From: Curtobacterium luteum | GTDB lineage: Bacteria; Actinomycetota; Actinomycetes; Actinomycetales; Microbacteriaceae | Direction of reading: 5' to 3' | Assembly (NCBI RefSeq): GCF_001475545.1 | Contig: NZ_LDQC01000043.1 | Coordinates: forward strand, 1 to 64,000 | Length of the DNA: 64,000 nt | In this document: piece by piece, positions 8,933 through 16,662 of the stretch | Layout: each line of letters opens with the position of its first letter | Numbering within the stretch: position 1 is the stretch's first letter | The notes under the pieces: generated by a model | Databases searched by the model: none | Seen by the model: the letters and a program-made list of their open reading frames with translations, nothing else | Told to the model about the DNA's origin: nothing | Made by a program: the position numbers and the translations under genes

Positions 8933-9801
8933 ACGACGACACCAACCGAGCGGTGCAGGACTCCGGCGTGACCGGCGGCCCGGACGGACCGGACTCGGGA
9001 CTCCCGACGCCGGGCGACCAGCCCGGTCCGATGGGCGGCGGCGACGTCGCCGGCGGTCTCGACGGCCAGGGTGGCGGCGAACCCGGTTCCACGAGTGCGC
9101 CGGTCCCGTCCGGTCTGCCCGACGGGGCCTTCGTCGCCAAGTTCGTGGTCGCGGTCGACGGTCCCGCGGGCAGCGGCAAGTCGAGCGTCTCGCGCGCGGC
9201 GGCCCGCGCGCTCGGGTTCGGCTACCAGGACACCGGCGCGGCCTACCGTGCGTTGGCGTGGCACGCCCTGCAGCAGCAGGTGGACCTCGACGACGCCGCG
9301 GCCGTCCTCGCGAGCTGGGACACCTTCGACTACGACATCGGCACCGACCCCGACGACTACTTCGTCCGGGTGAACGGCACCGACGTCACGGATGCGATCC
9401 GCACCCCCGAGGTGACCGCCGCGGTCGCGCACATCGCGAAGCTCCCCGAGGTCCGGCAGCGCCTCGTGCAGCTCTTCCGGCAGGTCATGCGCCGCACGGA
9501 CGCGCAGGGCATCATCACCGAGGGGCGGGACATCACCACGGTCGTCGCACCCGACGCCGAGGTCCGCATCCTGCTGACGGCGGACGAGTCGGTTAGGATG
9601 GCCAGGCGCTCGGCCGAGGTCACGACCCAGTCGGCCGCCGAGACCTCCGCAGCACTCGCCCGTCGGGACGCCGCGGACGCGAAGGTCGTCGACTTCATGA
9701 ACGCCGCGGACGGCGTCACGACGCTCGACTCCACCGACCTCGACTTCGACCAGACCGTGCAGGCGGTCGTCGAGCTGGCCCGAAGCACGGCCACGAACTG
9801 A
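8923..9801 (+). CDS. cmk: Cytidylate kinase with N-terminal extension
   Basis: This 292-aa protein phosphorylates CMP and dCMP. The P-loop [18 protein letters not shown] begins near residue 77. It is followed by the substrate-binding region [13 protein letters not shown] and the [10 protein letters not shown] loop. Usual Cmk length is about 225 aa. The extra 70 residues at the N-terminus are Gly, Asp and Pro rich with no clear fold. The ATG at 8923 was chosen because a GGAGG lies 11 bases upstream inside the end of tyrA and the frame continues without a better start. An internal start near the P-loop cannot be excluded. It overlaps tyrA and precedes der. Confidence 0.93.
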   Translation: MGLNDDTNRAVQDSGVTGGPDGPDSGLPTPGDQPGPMGGGDVAGGLDGQGGGEPGSTSAPVPSGLPDGAFVAKFVVAVDGPAGSGKSSVSRAAARALGFGYQDTGAAYRALAWHALQQQVDLDDAAAVLASWDTFDYDIGTDPDDYFVRVNGTDVTDAIRTPEVTAAVAHIAKLPEVRQRLVQLFRQVMRRTDAQGIITEGRDITTVVAPDAEVRILLTADESVRMARRSAEVTTQSAAETSAALARRDAADAKVVDFMNAADGVTTLDSTDLDFDQTVQAVVELARSTATN

Positions 9802-9841
9802 TCACCCGCGGCCACCGGGCCGCACGCGAGGAACCCACACC

Positions 9842-11368
9842 ATGGCCCAGCTGGACAACGACAACCCGGCGAACGACGAATTCCCCGAGTACGACGCCGC
9901 CCTCGGCGAACGGCTCGCCGACCTCGACGAGACCGAGGCGGAGCAGCGCACGACCGCACTCCGCGCCGGCCTCGACGACTACGACCTCGACGAGGAGGAC
10001 GTCGCGCTCCTCGATGCGGCCGAGATCGGCGAGGACGGCACCTACCTGCTGCCCGCGCTGCCCGTGCTCGCGATCGTCGGACGCCCGAACGTCGGCAAGT
10101 CGGCGCTCGTCAACCGCATCCTCGGTCGCCGTGAAGCCGTCGTGCAGGACGTCCCCGGCGTGACCCGTGACCGCGTGAGCTACAAGGCGGAGTGGAACGA
10201 CAAGCGGTTCACCCTCGTCGACACCGGCGGGTGGGAGCCCGACGCGAAGGGCATCAACGCCTCCGTCGCCGCGCAGGCCGAGGTCGCGATCGACCTCGCC
10301 GACGCCGTCCTGTTCGTCGTCGACGTCACGGTCGGGATCACCGCCACCGACGAGCACGTCGTGAAGATGCTCCGCGGCACCGACCGCCCCGTCATCGTCG
10401 TGGCGAACAAGTCCGACGACGACCGCCGCGACCTCGACGCCTACGAGCTCTGGAACCTCGGCCTCGGCGAGCCGCACCCGGTCTCCGCGCTGCACGGTCG
10501 CGGGGTGGCGGACCTGCTCGACCTCATCGTGAAGACGCTGCCGGACACCTCGGCGGTCGCCAAGCAGGAGGTCGGCGGACCCCGTCGCGTCGCCATCCTC
10601 GGTCGTCCGAACGTCGGCAAGAGCTCGCTGCTCAACAAGGCCGCCGGCGAGGAGCGCGTCGTCGTCAACGAGCTCTCCGGCACCACCCGTGACCCGGTGG
10701 ACGAGCAGGTCGAGCTCGGCGGACGTGTCTGGCGCTTCGTGGACACCGCCGGCATCCGGAAGCGTGTGCACCTGCAGCAGGGCGCCGACTTCTACGCCTC
10801 GCTCCGCACCACCGCGGCGCTCGAGAAGGCCGAGGTCGCGGTGGTCGTCCTCGACGTCACCGAGCCGATCTCCGTGCAGGACCTCCGCATCATCGACCTC
10901 GTGCTCGAGTCCGGCCGTGCGCTGGTCCTCGCGTACAACAAGTGGGACCTGCTCGACGACGACCGCCGGCGCTACCTCGAGCGCGAGATCGAGCAGGACC
11001 TCGCGCACGTCGCCTGGGCGCCCCGTGTCAACATCTCGGCGCGCACCGGTCGCCACCTCGAGAAGCTCGTGCCCGCGCTCGAGACCGCCCTCGACTCGTG
11101 GGACACCCGCATCCCGACGGGCAAGGTCAACGCGTTCATCGCCGAGCTCGTGCAGGAGCACCCGCACCCGGTCCGCGGCGGCAAGCAGCCCCGCATCCTG
11201 TTCGGCACGCAGGCATCGAGCCAGCCGCCGACGTTCGTCCTGTTCACGACCGGCTTCCTCGACCCGCAGTACCGCCGCTTCATCACGCGGCGACTCCGCG
11301 AGGTCTGGGGCTTCGAGGGCACGCCGATCAACGTCAACATGCGGGTGCGCGAGCGCCGCAAGCGGTAG
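9842..11368 (+). CDS. der: Ribosome biogenesis GTPase Der
   Basis: This 508-aa protein has the double-GTPase layout unique to Der/EngA. The first G1 motif [12 protein letters not shown] begins at residue 80 and the second [12 protein letters not shown] at residue 254. DTGG and DTAG serve as G3 motifs, and NKSDDD and NKWDLL as G4. The C-terminal KH-like domain ends in MRVRERRKR. Der binds the 50S subunit and is needed for its assembly. The first 75 residues are an acidic extension common in actinobacterial Der. GAGGAA lies 7 bases before the ATG. The gap to cmk is 40 bp, so it is likely part of the tyrA-cmk-der operon. Confidence 0.96.
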   Translation: MAQLDNDNPANDEFPEYDAALGERLADLDETEAEQRTTALRAGLDDYDLDEEDVALLDAAEIGEDGTYLLPALPVLAIVGRPNVGKSALVNRILGRREAVVQDVPGVTRDRVSYKAEWNDKRFTLVDTGGWEPDAKGINASVAAQAEVAIDLADAVLFVVDVTVGITATDEHVVKMLRGTDRPVIVVANKSDDDRRDLDAYELWNLGLGEPHPVSALHGRGVADLLDLIVKTLPDTSAVAKQEVGGPRRVAILGRPNVGKSSLLNKAAGEERVVVNELSGTTRDPVDEQVELGGRVWRFVDTAGIRKRVHLQQGADFYASLRTTAALEKAEVAVVVLDVTEPISVQDLRIIDLVLESGRALVLAYNKWDLLDDDRRRYLEREIEQDLAHVAWAPRVNISARTGRHLEKLVPALETALDSWDTRIPTGKVNAFIAELVQEHPHPVRGGKQPRILFGTQASSQPPTFVLFTTGFLDPQYRRFITRRLREVWGFEGTPINVNMRVRERRKR

Positions 11369-11380
11369 GCGAGCCCGATC

Positions 11381-11971
11381 GTGTCCGACGACGCCCGCCG
11401 ACGCGTCACCCCGAAGCGGGTGCTCGCGACGGCGGGCGTCGTCGTGCTGGTGGTCGGCGGGGCGGCGTGGGCCGTGGTGTCGTCACGTCCGCCCGCGCAG
11501 GACGCCGTCGGGGCGACACCGGTGGCGGCACGGACCCCGGCCGGCGCCGGCGTCGACCCGACCGCGCCGTGGGCGGAGCGCGTCCCGCCCGTGGCCGGGG
11601 ACCTCATCCCCATCGACCGCTCCGCCGCCGGGCACGTGTCGATCACACGACACGGGGACGGTGGCCTCCGGATCACGATCGACCACTTCGACGTCGCATG
11701 GCCGAGCGTCGAGGGTCCGGTGGACGTCGGAGCGGTGCGCGTGCTGCTCTCCGACGGGCAGGTCGTCGGAGATCGCCGGGGGTACTGGGCGCACCACAGC
11801 GAGCCGGTCGACGTCGGCACGGTGGAGGTCCGACCGACCGTGGTCATCGACGTGCCGGCGTCGACGCGGCTCCCCGCCGATGTGCGGTCCCTCGTCCTCC
11901 TGCGTGGCTCCGAGGACCCCGAGATCGACGACCGCGTCATCGGCGGAGCGGCACTCTTCCTCACGGAGTGA
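11381..11971 (+). CDS. Small membrane-anchored protein, paralogue of the 12163 product
   Basis: This 196-aa protein has a short basic N-tail (RRRVTPKR), one transmembrane helix at about residues 14-35 (VLATAGVVVLVVGGAAWAVV) and an extracytoplasmic beta-rich domain. The domain begins with APWAERVPPVAGDLIPID and a GHVSI segment. The same APWxxRVPPVAGxLxxID pattern occurs in the product of the gene at 12163, so the two are paralogues. No known family was recognised. The start is GTG, 12 bp after der, so it may be read from the der operon. The function is unknown; the one-pass topology suggests a surface-exposed domain. Confidence 0.7.
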   Translation: MSDDARRRVTPKRVLATAGVVVLVVGGAAWAVVSSRPPAQDAVGATPVAARTPAGAGVDPTAPWAERVPPVAGDLIPIDRSAAGHVSITRHGDGGLRITIDHFDVAWPSVEGPVDVGAVRVLLSDGQVVGDRRGYWAHHSEPVDVGTVEVRPTVVIDVPASTRLPADVRSLVLLRGSEDPEIDDRVIGGAALFLTE

Positions 11972-11982
11972 CCCGGCCGTCG

Positions 11983-12054
11983 TCGAGCGATCGGATCGTC
12001 CTTCGGTCGAGCGATCGGATCGTCCTTCGGTCGAGCGATCGGATCGTCCGTCGG
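11983..12054 (+). repeat. Three tandem 24-bp units
   Basis: Units at 11983-12006, 12007-12030 and 12031-12054 each begin TCGAGCGATCGGATCGTCC. The first two are identical and the third differs at one base. Each unit contains the near-palindrome CGATCGGATCG. The array fills most of the gap between two paralogous membrane-protein genes. Confidence 0.9.
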
Positions 12055-12100
12055 CCGACCGACGCATCGCCACGAGGCCGGGTGCGGCACCATGGGGAGC

Positions 12101-12166
12101 GTGACCGTTCCGGAACACCGACCCCGTCGCCGTCGGGCACGTCGCCCTCGCCGCCTCGTCCGATGA
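12101..12166 (+). CDS. Possible 21-residue Arg-rich leader ORF
   Basis: GTG at 12101 opens a 21-codon frame (start MTVPEHRPRRRRARR) that ends in a TGA overlapping the ATG at 12163. A CACCAT hexamer lies 7 bases upstream, in the same setting as the one before the gene at 12909. It may be a translated leader coupled to the next gene. Alternatively it is the original basic N-tail of that gene, split off by a frameshift. This is an inference from layout alone. Confidence 0.3.
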   Translation: MTVPEHRPRRRRARRPRRLVR

Positions 12167-12765
12167 CGCGCGGGTGGTGGCTCGTGGTCGGGGGAGCGGC
12201 AGTGGCGGTCGTCGGGCTGGTCGTGCTCGGCCTCGGAGTGCCGCGCGGCGAGGACGCGACGCCGGACGGCTCGGACTCGGAGACCACCACGACGGCGCGG
12301 ACGGCCACCGCTTCACCGGGGCCGGGGTGGCTCCGTCCGACGAACGGCCTCGGCGACGCGTCGTCCGGCGGGGGCGAGCCCGAGGACGGTCAGCCGGAGC
12401 AGCAGGCAGCAGACCACGGGCCCGGCACTGCTCCGTGGTGGCGCCGCGTGCCGCCGGTCGCCGGGACCCTCCGGACCATCGACGGCCGACGGATCGGCCA
12501 CGCGACGGTGCTCGCCTCCGACGGCGACACACTGACCGTGACCGTCGTCGGCGACGGGCGGCTCCCTCGGACCGCGACCAGGGCCGTGCTCACGGAGGAC
12601 GACCGCTTCGTCGTCGAGCTGGGCAGCGTCACGTCGGGCGTGCGCGGCGCGGGGTTCGTCCTCAAGGCGGCGGACGCGGACCAGCTCCCCGACCCGGTCA
12701 CCACGCTCGAACTCCGGGACGCGGAGGGCCGCACCATCGCGACGGCCACGCTGCTCCCGGTCTGA
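12163..12765 (+). CDS. Membrane-anchored protein, paralogue of the 11381 product
   Basis: This 200-aa protein starts MTRGWWLVVGG. It has one transmembrane helix at about residues 5-25, a low-complexity Ser/Thr/Gly/Glu linker to about residue 85, and then a domain beginning APWWRRVPPVAGTLRTID followed by GHATV. The domain start matches the product of 11381, which shows a local duplication. The ATG at 12163 overlaps the stop of a short Arg-rich frame. An in-frame GTG at 12082 would add 27 residues and cannot be excluded. No function can be assigned. Confidence 0.6.
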   Translation: MTRGWWLVVGGAAVAVVGLVVLGLGVPRGEDATPDGSDSETTTTARTATASPGPGWLRPTNGLGDASSGGGEPEDGQPEQQAADHGPGTAPWWRRVPPVAGTLRTIDGRRIGHATVLASDGDTLTVTVVGDGRLPRTATRAVLTEDDRFVVELGSVTSGVRGAGFVLKAADADQLPDPVTTLELRDAEGRTIATATLLPV

Positions 12766-12821
12766 CACGCCGGCACCGTCGTCCGGGCGATCCGAGGCAG
12801 GCGTGCGCCGCATGGCGGGCG

Positions 12822-12877
12822 CGCGCCGTGCCTCCAGGCAGTCACCTCCGGGCACCGGACGGGAGGCACGGTGCGCG
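12822..12877 (+). terminator. Intergenic hairpin made of an inverted pair of the GGAGGCACGG motif
   Basis: CGCGCCGTGCCTCC at 12822-12835 pairs with GGAGGCACGGTGCG at 12862-12875 with one mismatch, leaving a 26-base loop. It lies after the stop of the membrane-protein gene and before the next promoter. The arms are copies of a motif found at many other places in the window. Confidence 0.6.
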
Positions 12878-12908
12878 ACCGCCCCGTCGGATGCGGCACC
12901 ATGGTCTG

Positions 12909-13430
12909 GTGACCCTCCAGAGCAACGGCCTCGGCGCCGCCGCCGACCGGCTGTGGTGCCGCCTGCGGCTCGACCGCCTCGCCGGTGGTCGGCAGGCCGG
13001 GTACGTCATCCGCGAGGACATGCTCGAGCACCCCGACACCGTCCGCTCGTTCCGCTGGATCCGCTGGTTGCTCGTCGCGGAGACGATCGTGGGCATCACC
13101 GCGATCGCCGTCGCCGTGCTCCTGACGCGCGCGGGGGAGACCGTGCCGTGGGCGGTGTGGTTCCGGGCGACCGTCGTGCTGCTCATCACCCTGACGCTGT
13201 ACGTGTTCGCGTGGCGGGCGCAGCTCGGGTACTACTGGGCCTACCAGCGACTGCGGTTGTTCAGCCGGATCTTCCCGATCGTCACGCTCGTCGTCGCTGC
13301 GATCCCCGGGCTCTACCCGTTCTGGATGGTCATCGAGCAGATCGTGTTCTCGCTGCTGATGATCGGGATCGGGGACGTGCTCACCTCGGACCACATGCGG
13401 TCGACGTTCCCGAAGCCCGTGCGGCGGTAG
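12909..13430 (+). CDS. Small integral membrane protein of unknown function
   Basis: This 173-aa protein has a cytoplasmic N-terminal segment of about 50 residues. Hydrophobic stretches follow at about 57-79 (WLLVAETIVGITAIAVAVLL), 85-106 and 120-160, giving three or four membrane helices. A Trp/Tyr-rich loop WRAQLGYYWAYQRLR sits between the second and third. The C-terminus is basic (TFPKPVRR). The GTG at 12909 was chosen because CACCAT lies six bases upstream, the leaderless pattern, and the alternative ATG at 12900 closes at once. No family was recognised. It is convergent with the XRE regulator gene, only 9 bp away. Confidence 0.6.
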   Translation: MTLQSNGLGAAADRLWCRLRLDRLAGGRQAGYVIREDMLEHPDTVRSFRWIRWLLVAETIVGITAIAVAVLLTRAGETVPWAVWFRATVVLLITLTLYVFAWRAQLGYYWAYQRLRLFSRIFPIVTLVVAAIPGLYPFWMVIEQIVFSLLMIGIGDVLTSDHMRSTFPKPVRR

Positions 13431-13439
13431 CCTGCGCGG

Positions 13440-14303
13440 TCAGTCCTCGGGACCGCGCGTGGCCCGTTCGTCGATCCGTCCCGCCACCCGCGCCGCGGCG
13501 AGCGAGGCCAACACCGCCAGCCCCTGCGCCGAAGCCGAGCCGGGCTCCGCGTGGTGGACGACGAGCAGCTGCCCGTCCGTCCCCCCGATGCCGAGCTTCT
13601 CCCGTCGCAGCTCCAGCGCGCCGACCTCCGGGTGCCACATCCGCACCGCAGCACCACCGAGCGGCCGGACGTCGTGTCGTGCCCAGAGGCGCCGGAAGTC
13701 CTCGCTGCCGAGGGACAGCTCGCCGACGAGCGCGGTGACCCCCGGGTCCCGCACGTCGGTGCCGATGGACGCCCGGAAGGCCGCGACCATGCCCGCCATC
13801 TGGTCCTGCCAGTCCGGGTACCGCGCGGTCTCCGCGTCGTCGAGGAACATCGTGCGGAGCCGGTTCTCGCCCGCCCGCAGACCGGGGGCGAGCTCGGTTG
13901 CGAGGGCGTTCGCCGCGAGGACGTCGAAGGACCTGCCCTCGACGAACGCGGGCAGTCCGATCACGTCGAGCAGCTGGAGCGTCCCGGTGGGCACCCGTTC
14001 GGTCCGAGCGGTCCGACGCCGGGGAACGGGAGAAGCCCCGGCGAGACCGTGCAGGTAGTCGCGGGCGACCTGGTCGAGGCCGAACACCCGCGCGAGTGCG
14101 TCGAGGACCTGGACGGACGGGTTGCGGTCACGTCCCTGCTCGAGCCGGAGGTAGTAGTCGGCGCTGATGCCGGCGAGGGTCGCGACCTCCTCGCGGCGGA
14201 GCCCCGGTGTCCGCCGTACGCCGGTCACCCGGATGCCGGCGTCCTCGGGGCGCACGAGGGCGCGCCGTGCCCGGAGGTACTCACCGAGGGTGTTGTCGTC
14301 CAC
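13440..14303 (-). CDS. XRE-family regulator with MmyB-type C-terminal domain
   Basis: This 287-aa protein has an N-terminal helix-turn-helix (LGEYLRARRALV ... GLRREEVATLAGISADYYLRLEQGRDRNPS). A ligand-binding domain of the MmyB type follows (FDVLAANALATELAPG, and late HPEVGALELRREKL). Such regulators are common next to short-chain or aldo/keto oxidoreductases and are usually repressors. The GTG at 14303 was chosen because TAGCAT lies 7 bases upstream on this strand; longer in-frame starts run into the divergent promoter. It is divergent from an aldo/keto reductase gene with 103 bp between them, so it probably controls that gene and itself. Confidence 0.85.
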   Translation of the reverse strand: MDDNTLGEYLRARRALVRPEDAGIRVTGVRRTPGLRREEVATLAGISADYYLRLEQGRDRNPSVQVLDALARVFGLDQVARDYLHGLAGASPVPRRRTARTERVPTGTLQLLDVIGLPAFVEGRSFDVLAANALATELAPGLRAGENRLRTMFLDDAETARYPDWQDQMAGMVAAFRASIGTDVRDPGVTALVGELSLGSEDFRRLWARHDVRPLGGAAVRMWHPEVGALELRREKLGIGGTDGQLLVVHHAEPGSASAQGLAVLASLAAARVAGRIDERATRGPED

Positions 14304-14406
14304 GACCCCGATGCTACGGACCCGTCCGCTGCCGATCCTGGCCCCGGTGGTCCCAGGGACGCCGGGGGTCTGCCGGCGGGGCCGTCCGGCGCGCATCGTG
14401 GTGTCC

Positions 14407-15279
14407 ATGACGAACACGACCCTCCCCGGCGGCACCTACCGCCTCGCCGACGACCTCGACCTCACCCGCGTCGGGTACGGCGCCATGCAGCTCGCCGGAC
14501 CCGGGGTCTTCGGCCCGCCCACCGACCGCGACGAGGCCGTCCGGGTGCTGCGCACGGTCGTCGAGCTCGGGATCACCCACATCGACACGTCCGACTTCTA
14601 CGGTCCGCACGTCACGAACGAGGTCATCCGCGAGGCCTTGCACCCCTACCCCGAAGCGCTGCACCTCGTCACGAAGGTCGGCGCTCGCCGCGACGCCGAC
14701 GGTGGCTGGCCGCACGCCCGCGAGCCCCACGAACTCGTCGAGCAGGTGCACGACAACCTCCGGAACCTCGGGCTCGAGCAGCTCGACGTGGTGAACCTCC
14801 GGATGGGCGGCTTCGACGCTCCCGAAGCGGGCAGCATCGCGCCGCAGTTCGAGGCGCTCGCCGAACTGCAGCAGCAGGGACTCATCCGGCACCTCGGGCT
14901 GTCCACCGTCAACGCCGAGCAGCTCGCCGAGGCGCAGACGATCGCCCCGGTGGTCTGCGTGCAGAACATGTACAACGTCGCCCGCCGCGAGGACGACGCC
15001 CTCGTGGACGCCACCGCAGCGCAGGGCATCGCCTACGTGCCGTACTTCCCGCTCGGCGGGTTCTCGCCGATCCAGTCCGGCGCACTCGACGCCGTCGCCG
15101 CACGGCTCGGCGTCTCCCGCCTCACCGTGGCGCTGTCGTGGCTGCTCCAGCGTTCGCCCAACATGCTCCTCATCCCCGGCACCTCGTCGGTCGCGCACCT
15201 GCGGGACAACGTCGCCTCCGCCGGGTTCGTCCTGCCCGCGGACGCCGTGGCCGAACTGGACGCGATCGGCGCGGCCTGA
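14407..15279 (+). CDS. Aldo/keto reductase, first of a tandem pair
   Basis: This 290-aa protein is a TIM-barrel NADPH-dependent reductase. It shows the start GGTYRLADDLDLTRVGYGAMQ, the Asp and Tyr of the active site in THIDTSDFYGP, and the Lys in LVTKVGA. The usual catalytic His position reads VVNLRMGG, so no His is present there. The cofactor region FVLIPGTSS-type motif appears as NMLLIPGTSSVAHL. It is divergent from an MmyB-type regulator and followed by a close paralogue at 15532. The substrate is unknown; this branch is often annotated only as an oxidoreductase. Confidence 0.88.
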   Translation: MTNTTLPGGTYRLADDLDLTRVGYGAMQLAGPGVFGPPTDRDEAVRVLRTVVELGITHIDTSDFYGPHVTNEVIREALHPYPEALHLVTKVGARRDADGGWPHAREPHELVEQVHDNLRNLGLEQLDVVNLRMGGFDAPEAGSIAPQFEALAELQQQGLIRHLGLSTVNAEQLAEAQTIAPVVCVQNMYNVARREDDALVDATAAQGIAYVPYFPLGGFSPIQSGALDAVAARLGVSRLTVALSWLLQRSPNMLLIPGTSSVAHLRDNVASAGFVLPADAVAELDAIGAA

Positions 15280-15301
15280 CGACGTCACCAGGTGCCGGCC
15301 T

Positions 15302-15333
15302 GGAGGCGCGGTGCGGACCTGCACAGCGCCTCC
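15302..15333 (+). terminator. Intergenic hairpin between the two reductase genes
   Basis: GGAGGCGCGGTGC at 15302-15314 pairs with GCACAGCGCCTCC at 15321-15333 with one mismatch around a 6-base loop. It lies 22 bp after the first reductase stop. The arms are again the recurring GGAGGC(A/G)CGGTGC motif. Confidence 0.7.
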
Positions 15334-15531
15334 CGTCCGATGCTGGTCACGCCGCGCCCGAGGAGCGCTGCGCGCTGTCCGATCCCGTGGTGCCGGCTGC
15401 TCCGCTGTCGATGGCCGGCCCCGCCTGGGTGCCCGGGTCCGTCCGGGCGGACCCGGCCCCGCCCGGGTTCCGCCCGGTCGGGGGACGCGCGGCCTCGGCT
15501 CGTGCGCGGCCGGATGGCGCATCCTCGGTGC

Positions 15532-16413
15532 ATGACCGACGACCACGCCCTTCCGCTCCCCGGCGGGACCCACCGCCTCGCCGACGACCTCGAGCTCACC
15601 CGGTTCGGGTACGGCGCCATGCAGCTCGCCGGCCCCAACGTGTTCGGTCCGCCGAAGGACCACGACGGAGCGGTGCGGGTCCTCCGAGCAGTCGTCGAGG
15701 CGGGCATCACCCACATCGACACGGCGGACTTCTACGGCCCGCACGTCACCAACGAGCTCATCCGGGAGGCCCTGCACCCGTACCCGGATGGGCTGCACAT
15801 CGTGACGAAGGTCGGCACGCGCCGCGACGACAAGGGCCGGTGGCGGCAGTCCCGCGAGCCGGAGCAGCTCGTCGAGCAGGTGCACGACAACCTCCGGACG
15901 CTCGGGCTCGAGCAGCTCGAGGTGGTGAACCTCCGGGTGGGCGGGTTCGATGCGCCGGAGCCCGGCAGCCTGGCGCCGCAGTTCGAGGCGCTCGCCGACC
16001 TGCAGCAGCAGGGACTCATCCGGCACCTCGGCCTCTCGACCGTCACCGCCGAACAGCTCGCGGAGGCGCAGGGCATCGCACCGGTGGTGTGCGTCCAGAA
16101 CATGTTCAACGTGGCGCGGCGGGAGGACGAAGCACTCGTGGAGGCGACGGCGGAGCAGGGCATCGCCTACGTGCCGTACTTCCCGCTCGGTGGCTTCTCC
16201 CCGATCGACTACGCCACGCTCGACCGGGTGGCGGAACGACTCCACGTGTCGCGGACGACCGTGGCGTTGTCGTGGCTGCTGAAGCGTTCGCCGAACATCC
16301 TGCTCATCCCGGGGACGTCGTCGGTCGAGCACCTGCACGAGAACATCACCTCGGCGGGGTTCGACCTGCCGCCGGACGCCGTGGCCGAGCTCGAAGCACT
16401 CGGCGCAGCCTGA
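15532..16413 (+). CDS. Aldo/keto reductase, second of a tandem pair
   Basis: This 293-aa protein is nearly the same along its length as the product of 14407, for example LTRFGYGAMQLAGPNVFGPP against LTRVGYGAMQLAGPGVFGPP. The active-site Asp and Tyr (DTADFYGP) and Lys (IVTKVG) are kept, and the expected His is again replaced (VVNLRVGG). The pair therefore arose by tandem duplication. The ATG at 15532 has CATCCT six bases upstream, and a terminator hairpin lies between the genes, so it may have its own promoter. Different loops could mean different substrates. Confidence 0.88.
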   Translation: MTDDHALPLPGGTHRLADDLELTRFGYGAMQLAGPNVFGPPKDHDGAVRVLRAVVEAGITHIDTADFYGPHVTNELIREALHPYPDGLHIVTKVGTRRDDKGRWRQSREPEQLVEQVHDNLRTLGLEQLEVVNLRVGGFDAPEPGSLAPQFEALADLQQQGLIRHLGLSTVTAEQLAEAQGIAPVVCVQNMFNVARREDEALVEATAEQGIAYVPYFPLGGFSPIDYATLDRVAERLHVSRTTVALSWLLKRSPNILLIPGTSSVEHLHENITSAGFDLPPDAVAELEALGAA

Positions 16414-16474
16414 CGCCACTCCTGGCCGGGCCCGACGCCACGAGCAGCCGACTCCGCGCGGAGTCGACGCCGCA

Positions 16475-16570
16475 CGGAGTCGACAGGGCCCGGAGTCGGC
16501 GCCGCGCGGAGTCGACAGGGCCCGGAGTCGGCGCCGCGCGGAGTCGACAGGGCCCGGAGTCGGCGCCGCG
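16475..16570 (+). repeat. Three perfect tandem 32-bp units
   Basis: Units at 16475-16506, 16507-16538 and 16539-16570 are identical and start CGGAGTCGACAGGGCCCGG. A partial copy precedes them at about 16456-16474. The array sits between the convergent reductase and helicase genes, followed by a further GC-rich degenerate stretch to about 16650. Confidence 0.9.
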
Positions 16571-16662
16571 CGCCGCCGGCGCCAGGCGCCGCCGAGGCCA
16601 GACGCCGCCGACGCCAGGCGCCACGCGCCGACGCCGCAACCGCACTCGTCACTACCGGAACC

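Noticed and set aside
16456-16570. CRISPR array
   Set aside because: The units are contiguous with no spacers, and no cas gene is in the window. The arrays at 11983 and 50317 were rejected for the same reason.
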